A stretch of DNA of 22,958 nucleotides, taken from Avoscillospira sp045530865. GTDB lineage: Bacteria; Bacillota; Clostridia; Oscillospirales; Oscillospiraceae. The stretch spans positions 1 to 22,958 of the forward strand of contig JAZSCX010000027.1 of assembly GCA_045530865.1 (NCBI GenBank), read 5' to 3'. Below the pieces are notes generated by a model. It worked only from the letters and a program-made list of their open reading frames with translations, was not told the origin of the DNA and did not search any database. This document shows, piece after piece, positions 13,559 to 20,429 of the stretch (position 1 is the stretch's first letter; each line of letters opens with the position of its first letter). The position numbers and the translations under genes were made by a program.

Positions 13559-15340
13559 ATGGCGGAAATTGCAGCGAAGGATTCGGTCAGTGTGATCCGG
13601 ATTCAGAGATTTCTGGGATTGAATGAATGTATGGACGGGGATACCCAGCTGAAGCCCGGAGAGGCCGGCGAAATGCGGAACTGGCAGGTCACGCCCCAGT
13701 ATCACCTGCGGGTGCGTCCCGGCTACCGGACCATCCGGCAGTTTCAGAACCCTGTCCGGGGACTTTGGTCCGGCTTTGTGGCCGGTGAAAAGAAAACCAT
13801 CTGCGCCGCGGACGGCGGCGTATGGGATCTGAGTGAAACGCCCATCCGCCGTATCGGTGATATCTGGGACGCGCCCACCACTATGTTCGGCTTCGGCGGA
13901 AAGGTCTACTTTCTCAACGGGCACGAATATCTGGTCTGGGACGGCGAGGGCTTTGTGGACACGGTTGACGGCTATGTACCTCTGGTGGTCACAGCTATGG
14001 CGCCTGCGGGCGGCGGTACGGCGCTGGAAAACGTGAATCGGCTGACAGGCAAACGGCGCTGCCGGTTTTCTGCCGATGGAGAAGCCACCCAGTACCATCT
14101 GCCGGAGCAGGGGCTGCTGTCGGTGGATCGGGTGGTCATCGGTACAAAAGAAACAAGCGAATGGGAAGTTGACATAACTTCTGGCATGGTCGAATTTGAA
14201 GAAGCGCCGGAGGCCGGCAGCAGCAATGTGGAGGTCTGGTACACCATGCCGAACAATTTACGGTCACTGGTGGAGGGAATGCGGTACGCCGAACAATTCA
14301 ACGGAGCGGCTGATACACGGGTTTTCCTCTACGGCGACGGTTCGGCAAAGGCCATCTACTGCGGCGTGACGGAGACCGGACAGGCATCGGCGGAGTACTT
14401 CCCCGATCTGTACGAAATCCAGATCGGCTCCGAAAACGCACCGATCACCGGCATGATCAAATACTATGACCGGCTCATGAGCTACAAAGCCGATGGCGGC
14501 GCCTATTCCACGGCTTATGAACGGGTGACATTGGCGGATGGGTCGGTGATTCCCGGCTTTCAGACCGTTTCCACCAACCGGGAGATCGGCAATGAGACCA
14601 TGGGACAGGTGCGGTTGGTGGAAAATGTGCCCCGTACCATCTATGGCGGCAATGTGTATGACTGGGTATTTGCAAGCTATGCCACCCGGGATGAGCGCAA
14701 CGCGAAGGCTATTTCCCAGCGGGTGCAGCAGACCATGGAACAGGCGGATCCCACAATCATTTTCTGCTATGACGATGATGCAAAGAAGGAATACTACATC
14801 TTCTTGAATGATGAGGCAGGAACGGCGCTGGTGCACAACTATGGGCTGGATGTCTGGTACCGGTACATAGGGCTGCCGGTGGTGGGCGCAGTGCGCTGGG
14901 GAGACCGGCTGCTACTGGGCTTCACCGATGGACGGCTTACAGAGTTTTCACAAGAGTTTCTCAATGATGACGGTGCGGTAATAGACGCGTTCTATGCAGG
15001 CGGTCATCTGGATTTTGGACAGGATTACCGGCGGAAGTGCAGCGGTACGGTCTGGGTGTCCATGAAACCCACGCCCAACGCCAATCTGCAGGTGGGTTTC
15101 CGCAGTGACCGGTCTGACGGAGTGCGGGAGACGGTGAGCATGTGCCTGTCCACGTTCCGGAATGCCAATTTTGCCCGGTGGGGATTTTTGACCAACCGGA
15201 GTCCCCGAATCAGGCGGCTGCGGATGAAGCTCAGACGGTTTGTCTATGGGCAGCTGCTGCTGGAGAGCCGGTACCCAGCATCGGATGCTACGGTGCTGGG
15301 TGTGGAGGTACAGGTGCGGGATGCAGGAGAGGCGAAGTGA
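13559..15340 (+). CDS. Probable tail hub/nozzle protein (beta-propeller-like)
   Basis: A 593-residue, beta-rich protein. After a short start it has GLNECMDGDTQLKPGEAGEM-like and NWQVTPQYHLRVRPGYRTI (residues ~45-65), the pattern at the start of short-tail hub proteins where the DNA path is lined by a beta-propeller (P22 gp10 type packaged-DNA stabilisation proteins). Repeating Trp/Gly blade-like segments follow (GLWSGFVAGEKKTICAADGG, WDLSETPIRRIGDIWD, MFGFGGKVYFLNGHEYLVWDG). Near the end, RWGDRLLLGFTDGRLTEFSQ is another blade. It lacks coiled coil and membrane segments. The function is inferred from composition, size and its place between capsid and portal genes. Start from AGGAGGGAGTTATG. 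The 163 bp before it are filled with REP-like hairpins. Confidence 0.6.
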   Translation: MAEIAAKDSVSVIRIQRFLGLNECMDGDTQLKPGEAGEMRNWQVTPQYHLRVRPGYRTIRQFQNPVRGLWSGFVAGEKKTICAADGGVWDLSETPIRRIGDIWDAPTTMFGFGGKVYFLNGHEYLVWDGEGFVDTVDGYVPLVVTAMAPAGGGTALENVNRLTGKRRCRFSADGEATQYHLPEQGLLSVDRVVIGTKETSEWEVDITSGMVEFEEAPEAGSSNVEVWYTMPNNLRSLVEGMRYAEQFNGAADTRVFLYGDGSAKAIYCGVTETGQASAEYFPDLYEIQIGSENAPITGMIKYYDRLMSYKADGGAYSTAYERVTLADGSVIPGFQTVSTNREIGNETMGQVRLVENVPRTIYGGNVYDWVFASYATRDERNAKAISQRVQQTMEQADPTIIFCYDDDAKKEYYIFLNDEAGTALVHNYGLDVWYRYIGLPVVGAVRWGDRLLLGFTDGRLTEFSQEFLNDDGAVIDAFYAGGHLDFGQDYRRKCSGTVWVSMKPTPNANLQVGFRSDRSDGVRETVSMCLSTFRNANFARWGFLTNRSPRIRRLRMKLRRFVYGQLLLESRYPASDATVLGVEVQVRDAGEAK

Positions 15341-15381
15341 GGGCGCGTGAAAGACGGATAGTGCCTGCAAGCACCTCATCC

Positions 15382-15419
15382 GTCATGCTTCGCATGACAC
15401 CTTCTCCTCAAGGAGAAGG
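15382..15419. repeat. Composite two-hairpin repeat element
   Basis: GTCATGC-TTC-GCATGAC (15382-15398) then CCTTCTCC-TCAA-GGAGAAGG (15400-15419), both perfect stems, with a smaller GTGC/GCAC dyad just upstream (15361-15374). The CTCATCCGTCATGC...CCTTCTCC type is, from memory, a widespread host intergenic repeat in Oscillospirales, not a phage sequence. Confidence 0.6.
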
Positions 15420-15420
15420 C

Positions 15421-15449
15421 TTTGGCGGCCAGGGATCTGGCCGCCCTAC
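15421..15449. repeat. 29-bp palindromic repeat, copy 2
   Basis: Identical over 29 bases to 13448-13476; stem GGCGGCCAG/CTGGCCGCC. It adjoins the two-hairpin element and lies 10 bases before the ribosome site of the next gene, in the 130-bp gap after the hub gene. Confidence 0.88.
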
Positions 15450-15470
15450 GAACAGGACAAGGAGAAGGAT

Positions 15471-15716
15471 ATGGAAATTTGGATGATGGGTATGCTGGCG
15501 GCAGTGTGGCTGGGTGTGGGCGCGCAGACCGTCCTGCTGGCCATGGCGCTGCGGCACAGGGATATGCAGCAATCTCCGCCTGCGGCGCAGGAAACAGAGG
15601 AGGAACAGGAACTGCGGCGGCTGGCTGCGGAAAGTCAGCGGCAGTATGAACAGGGATTTGTCAACCTGATGCGCTATGATGGCAGTCCCGGAAGAAAGGA
15701 GCGTGACCGGCAGTGA
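15471..15716 (+). CDS. Small membrane protein of the phage operon
   Basis: An 81-residue protein. Residues ~4-26 (MMGMLAAVWLGVGAQTVLLAMALR) form one transmembrane helix; the remainder is a charged, Gln/Glu-rich tail (ETEEEQELRRLAAESQRQYEQ) probably forming a coiled coil. ATG at 15471 has AAGGAG 6 bases upstream. Its TGA overlaps the GTG start of the portal gene (GTGA), so the two are translationally coupled. Function not recognised; a virion or membrane-associated accessory role is possible. Confidence 0.75.
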   Translation: MEIWMMGMLAAVWLGVGAQTVLLAMALRHRDMQQSPPAAQETEEEQELRRLAAESQRQYEQGFVNLMRYDGSPGRKERDRQ

Positions 15717-17293
15717 AGGATCCCGGTTCGGATCAGGTCTACCAGTTGTACAACAAGGGCGTGGCGTTCAAGGAACAGATCGGACTGTATGACACGGTGG
15801 AAAATAACGAGAACTTTTTTATCGGTAAGCAGTGGGAGGGTGTGGAGGCCAACGGTAATCCCACCCCGACCTTTAATTTTCTGAAGCGGGTGACACTGTT
15901 TCAGGTGGCAACGGTCAGCTCCGATGAGATCGCTATGCAGGCTTCCCCTATGGCGGGTTCATCTGTTTGCAGTCAGGGACAGCTGGCTCAGGTGGCGGAG
16001 GTAGTCAACCGACAGTTTGAAGCCCTCTTTGAGCGCAACAAGATCACGGCACTGGTCAGAGAATTTCTGCGCAACGCCGCGGTGGACGGTGATGGCTGCA
16101 CCTACACCTATTTTGACCCCGAGGTGGAAACCGGCCAGGGCGTCAAGGGTGATCTGGTGACGGAAGTGGTGGAAAACACCCGGGTGATTTTCGGCAATCC
16201 CTGCGACCGGGAGGTTCAGCGGCAGCCGTGGATCATCATTGCCATGCGGCGGCCCGTGGAAGAGGTGCGGAGAATGGCGGAACGTAACGGTTTCGATCCC
16301 AGAGATATTCAGGCGGATGAGGAACGAAGCTCCGGTTCTGCTGACCGGTTTGGCGAGGAGCAGACCACATTGATGGTCTATTTTATCCAGAACCCGGAAA
16401 ACGGACACATCTGGGCGGGAAAATATACCCAGAACGGGCAGGTAGAGCCCTTCCGGGATACAGGGCTGAAGCGGTATCCCATTACATGGATGAACTGGGA
16501 TTTTGTGCAGGACTGCTATCATGGTCATGCCCTGATCTCCCAGCTGATCCCTAATCAGGTGTTTGTGAACCAGCTTTTCGCCATGGTCATGCGGAGCCTG
16601 CAGACCACAGCCTTTCCCAAAATCATTTACGACAAGACCAGAATTCCCCACTGGGACGGCGGTGTGGGAAAGGCCATCGGCGTCAACGGCGGCGATATGA
16701 ATTCCATTGCCAGGGTGATGGATCCGGCATCCGTTTCGCCTCAGATCAGCCAGTTTATTGATACGGTCATCGGGTACACCCAGAATTTTATGGGCACTAC
16801 CGATGTGGCACTGGGTAATGCGCGGCCCGACAACACCTCTGCCATCATTGCTCTGCAGCGGGCCAGCAATGCACCGCTGGAACTGGTGAAGCGGAATATG
16901 TATCAGGCGGTGGAAGATCTGGGACGGATCTATCTGGATATGATGCGGGCATATTACGGCTGCAGAGTGGTACAGATGGAGGTGTTTGCCCCCGATGCGC
17001 CCCTGCAGATGCAGCTGCAGCCGGTGCAGCAGGCGGCGGAATTCGATTTTGCCGTGCTGGAGCTGCTGCCTATGCAGCTGCGGCTGGATGTAGGCGCATC
17101 TTCCTACTGGTCGGAGATCACGGCTATTCAGACCCTGGATAACCTGCTGCTGCAGGACAGAATTTCGCTGGAGGATTATCTGGAACGGATCCCCGATGGG
17201 TATATTTCCAGAAAACAGGAGCTGATCGACAAGATTCGGGCGGGGGAACGGATCGCCGCTTCGGAGTTCCAATGGAAATCCTCCCCGCAATGA
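15713..17293 (+). CDS. Portal protein (P22-like podovirus type)
   Basis: A 526-residue protein with the marks of the P22-type portal: N-terminal YQLYNKGVAFKEQIGLYDTV and NFFIGKQWEG (residues ~10-40), a wing with DGDGCTYTYFDPEVETG, the stem/crown region QVFVNQLFAMVMRSLQ and the motif DNTSAIIALQRASNAPLELV (residues ~375-395) before a helical barrel. It would form the 12-mer ring through which DNA enters and leaves the head. It starts with GTG at 15713 inside the stop codon of the small membrane gene; AAAGGAG lies 11-12 bases upstream. Its place downstream of capsid and hub genes, not next to the large terminase, is unusual. Confidence 0.88.
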   Translation: MKDPGSDQVYQLYNKGVAFKEQIGLYDTVENNENFFIGKQWEGVEANGNPTPTFNFLKRVTLFQVATVSSDEIAMQASPMAGSSVCSQGQLAQVAEVVNRQFEALFERNKITALVREFLRNAAVDGDGCTYTYFDPEVETGQGVKGDLVTEVVENTRVIFGNPCDREVQRQPWIIIAMRRPVEEVRRMAERNGFDPRDIQADEERSSGSADRFGEEQTTLMVYFIQNPENGHIWAGKYTQNGQVEPFRDTGLKRYPITWMNWDFVQDCYHGHALISQLIPNQVFVNQLFAMVMRSLQTTAFPKIIYDKTRIPHWDGGVGKAIGVNGGDMNSIARVMDPASVSPQISQFIDTVIGYTQNFMGTTDVALGNARPDNTSAIIALQRASNAPLELVKRNMYQAVEDLGRIYLDMMRAYYGCRVVQMEVFAPDAPLQMQLQPVQQAAEFDFAVLELLPMQLRLDVGASSYWSEITAIQTLDNLLLQDRISLEDYLERIPDGYISRKQELIDKIRAGERIAASEFQWKSSPQ

Positions 17294-17308
17294 CACTAGG
17301 AGGGAAGA

Positions 17309-18754
17309 ATGAGTATTGATAAATTGAACAGGGATCTGGCCATTATCCAGAAGCTGTCCGATCTGCCCAATTCGGCGGATGGGCTCAGTGCGGAGCAGCT
17401 GAAGGCCAAGTTCGATGAGAGCGGTCTGGAGATCCAGAAATGGATCAATGAAGTGCTGTTGCCGGGCCTGCAGGCGGAAAATCTGGGGTTTGCAGGCGAT
17501 TCCGAGTTGGATGCGGAGACTGTGCAGGCGGCTATTGAGCTGGTGCACAGCCAGATCCGGGATGTATCGGCGGGCAGCATTGCCAACGGTACGGTATCGA
17601 AGGAGAAGCTGGCGGCGGCTTTGCTGGAGCGGGTGTTCGGCGGCAGAGTGTGGGTCAGTCTGGACGGCCCAACGGAGGCGGACACACCGGATCAGGAGTT
17701 CCCGGTGGGCCAGCTTTGGCTCCGGCCTGCCTTCCGGGTAGAAAATCTGGCGGGAGAGAACTGGAGTGCCAGCGGGTGTACAGCGGTGAAGGATGGGCAC
17801 ACCCTGCGGATCACCGGTAATCAGACGGTGGCATCCGTCAGCGCGGTGCAGCGGCTGACGGGCATCGGTCAGGCCGGAGACCGGGTACTGGTGGTGCTGG
17901 ATGTGGCGGAAAAGGATCCCGAGATCACAGGACTGACGGTGCGGCTGAATGAAGAAGCGGCGGTGGCTCTGCATGGCGGTGTGTCTGAGGCAACTTTACA
18001 GGCCGGTGGTATGCTGACGGTGCAGATCGATGTGCAGTGGCCTGCCACGTCGCTGGCATCGGGGTCGGTGACCTTGGAGAATGTGACGGTGGTCAACCCC
18101 GATGCGGTGCTGCGGCAGCTGGCGGGCGCCAAAGACCCGCGGGACTGGAACGTCTGGGTGAGAGAACATGCGCCTTTTACGGAAGCGGTGTGCAGCAGGG
18201 AAATGTATGTGCAGACTGCGCCCGGTGTGTGGCAGCGGTTTGATCAGGAGGTGCTTCCGGTCAGTCGGGGCGGTACGGGTCTGACGGAGATCGCAGACGG
18301 CGAATTGCTGTACGGCAAGGACGGCGGGTTGGCAAAGCTGGAAAAGCCGGAGGAAACGGCGTTTCTGCAGTTTGAAAACGGAAATCCCTTCTGGGCTGCC
18401 ATGAGCGTACTGTCAGGGCATGGCTATGCCAGAATCGCCACAGGCTCTTATGTGGGCGATGCAACAGAGCGGACGATCGATTTGCCGGTGGAGCCGAAGC
18501 TGCTGATTATCCACTCCGCAAACAACAGATCTGATGAAAGCGGCGTGATGTTTCAAAGCGGCATCAAGCACGAACACACAAACTATGGGTATGATGCTTC
18601 CGGGACACAGACCGAGTATTATACCGGTATTTCTCTGAACGGAAACAAGCTGACAACCTACTATCGAGTTCGAGGCGACAGACCGGCGAATAACCCTGCG
18701 GCGCACTTTTATAACGGAACCGGCTCGACCTATCTGTGGGTCGCCATTTACTAA
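17309..18754 (+). CDS. Tail fibre / receptor-binding protein
   Basis: A 481-residue protein. Residues 1-110 are helical and may attach to the virion; residues ~110-310 are beta-rich with a WVSLDGPTEADTPDQ motif also seen in fibre adaptor regions; SRGGTGLTEIADGELLYG (319-336) is the typical phage-fibre shaft motif; residues ~370-481 form a small, Gly/Tyr-rich head (HGYARIATGSYVGD ... YLWVAIY) resembling fibre tips that bind cell-surface sugars. The tip differs in style from the rest, as expected for a host-range region. ATG at 17309 has AGGAGGG upstream. It is followed without a gap by the next gene, whose ribosome site overlaps its TAA. Host receptor not predictable. Confidence 0.82.
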   Translation: MSIDKLNRDLAIIQKLSDLPNSADGLSAEQLKAKFDESGLEIQKWINEVLLPGLQAENLGFAGDSELDAETVQAAIELVHSQIRDVSAGSIANGTVSKEKLAAALLERVFGGRVWVSLDGPTEADTPDQEFPVGQLWLRPAFRVENLAGENWSASGCTAVKDGHTLRITGNQTVASVSAVQRLTGIGQAGDRVLVVLDVAEKDPEITGLTVRLNEEAAVALHGGVSEATLQAGGMLTVQIDVQWPATSLASGSVTLENVTVVNPDAVLRQLAGAKDPRDWNVWVREHAPFTEAVCSREMYVQTAPGVWQRFDQEVLPVSRGGTGLTEIADGELLYGKDGGLAKLEKPEETAFLQFENGNPFWAAMSVLSGHGYARIATGSYVGDATERTIDLPVEPKLLIIHSANNRSDESGVMFQSGIKHEHTNYGYDASGTQTEYYTGISLNGNKLTTYYRVRGDRPANNPAAHFYNGTGSTYLWVAIY

Positions 18755-18766
18755 GGAGGTGGGATG

Positions 18767-20425
18767 ATGGCAACGATCAGCAATGCAGACAAGCAGAACC
18801 TCAGTGTGGAGCAGCAGAAGCAGATCGAAGCGCTGAAAAAGCAGTGGGCGGCAGCCAATGCCGCCAAGGATCAGGCGGGTATGGATGCGGCCCATCAGGC
18901 AGCAGAGCAGATCCGGAATTCTGCCGGGTATTCCGGCGGCGCGGCAGGTAATTCCCATATCCCCAACGGCGCAGGCAGCGGCGGCATGACGGCGGATCAG
19001 ATGCGCGGTTGGCTGGAGGACTACCAGAAAACCAACTATGATCCCGCAAAGGGCTGGGTGAACGGCTATTCCACCGCCATGAATTCCCGCAGCAAGGCCA
19101 ACAAGATCCGGCAGCAGATGCAGGCAAACTCCGATGCGTGGCACACGGCGGACACCGATCAGCAGAAATATCTGCACGAGCAGAATCTGGCGCTGGCACA
19201 GCTGCTGTATGATTATACCGGCCAGAGCGAGAAGAACACATGGTATGACGAGCAGAGCGGCAAGTGGCTGACCAGAAACCGCAACGTGGGTTACGGCGAG
19301 GAAGTATACTCTCCCGAATATGTGGAGGACGCAAAAAAGTATTACGGCTACACCGATGAACAGCTGAAAAACTGGGCCACCGACCCCGGCATTTACTACA
19401 ACTTTGTGGACACCCGGGCAGGCTCCCGTGGTGTGCGGGACGAAAGCACCGGCTTTACCGGGGAGTACGCGCAATTTATCAACGGCCCGTATCTGCAGCT
19501 GATGAATTCCGGTACGCACAACCTGCCCTCCAACGAACTGTTTACCAATGTGATGGGCGACGGCTTTTACGATGCAGAGGATCTGGAAATGATGATCGGC
19601 GTGCAGCCGCAGTACGATGCGAACGGCAATCCCATTCTCATGAAAGACCGGCTGAAAAACAACAACGCCATGGATGACTATACGGGACAGTTTGCGTCCT
19701 ATACCCAGAATGGCGTGATCCTGCCGGGCATTCTGGTGGCAAGAAACGGCGCAGGCGGCACGGGTGCGTACTCCGGTGTGACCGGAGCGCGGGTAGACGG
19801 CAGCAATCCGCTATATCACGGCGGAGCCGGTCAGGGCACACCGACCAATCCGAACGGACAGGTGGACTACTACGAAAAATACGGGAAGTATTCCGCTCTG
19901 GGCGGGTACGGTAAGCCCTCCGGCACCGGTGTGCGCAGCTATGAGGAATACATCCGGCAGATGCAGGAGGCGGCACTGCAGATGCAGCTTGAGAGCCTGA
20001 AACAGGCCTATGAGCAGAATCTGGCGGAACTGGATGCCCAGCGGCAGGAAACCGATGCAGCCTACACAGAACAGAAGCGCCAGACTTCCGGGGAAGCGGA
20101 GCGGCAGGCGGCCAACTGGAGAGAGCTGGCCAATGCCTACGGCCTGAACTCCGGCGCCATCGGACAGGCTGTACTGGCACAGAACAATCAGCTACAGGGA
20201 GACTGGAACGCCCTCGGCGCGGCACAGGCGGCGGCCCAGGCTGAGATCGAGAGGCAGAGAACGCTGCTGGGGCAGGAGTACCGGCTGCAGATCAATCAGG
20301 CCATCGCCGAAAACAACCTGAACAAGGCGGAAATGCTGTATGAGGAGGCTGTGCGGGCAGATGAAGCGCTGTGGGAGAAGCAGCAGTATTACACCAACCT
20401 GATCCTCAAGTATTTGCAGGGGTGA
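18767..20425 (+). CDS. Probable internal virion (ejection) protein, coiled-coil rich
   Basis: A 552-residue, Gln/Ala/Tyr-rich, very hydrophilic protein. The N-terminal ~60 residues are a coiled coil (VEQQKQIEALKKQWAAANAA). The middle is rich in Gly/Asn/Tyr. The last ~170 residues form a long coiled coil (LESLKQAYEQNLAELDAQRQ, then AYGLNSGAIGQAVLAQNNQL and EAVRADEALWEKQQYY). No signal peptide or enzyme motif is seen. Size, composition and place between fibre and polyvalent protein suit a protein packed in the head and ejected with the DNA; this is inference. ATG at 18767 gives 7 bases after AGGAGG; the ATG at 18764 (4 bases) is the alternative. Confidence 0.55.
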   Translation: MATISNADKQNLSVEQQKQIEALKKQWAAANAAKDQAGMDAAHQAAEQIRNSAGYSGGAAGNSHIPNGAGSGGMTADQMRGWLEDYQKTNYDPAKGWVNGYSTAMNSRSKANKIRQQMQANSDAWHTADTDQQKYLHEQNLALAQLLYDYTGQSEKNTWYDEQSGKWLTRNRNVGYGEEVYSPEYVEDAKKYYGYTDEQLKNWATDPGIYYNFVDTRAGSRGVRDESTGFTGEYAQFINGPYLQLMNSGTHNLPSNELFTNVMGDGFYDAEDLEMMIGVQPQYDANGNPILMKDRLKNNNAMDDYTGQFASYTQNGVILPGILVARNGAGGTGAYSGVTGARVDGSNPLYHGGAGQGTPTNPNGQVDYYEKYGKYSALGGYGKPSGTGVRSYEEYIRQMQEAALQMQLESLKQAYEQNLAELDAQRQETDAAYTEQKRQTSGEAERQAANWRELANAYGLNSGAIGQAVLAQNNQLQGDWNALGAAQAAAQAEIERQRTLLGQEYRLQINQAIAENNLNKAEMLYEEAVRADEALWEKQQYYTNLILKYLQG

Positions 20426-20429
20426 AGCG

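Noticed and set aside
13396..15470. Possible CRISPR array from repeated palindromes
   Set aside because: Only two copies 1.9 kb apart with a gene between them; no regular spacers and no cas genes.
15959..17974. Minus-strand open frame of 671 codons
   Set aside because: Antisense to the portal and fibre genes; His/Arg/Leu-rich composition typical of a shadow of GC-rich codons.
18413..19519. Minus-strand open frame with hydrophobic segments
   Set aside because: Antisense to fibre and internal virion genes, no ribosome site, hydrophobicity arises from complementing Gln/Asn/Asp codons.
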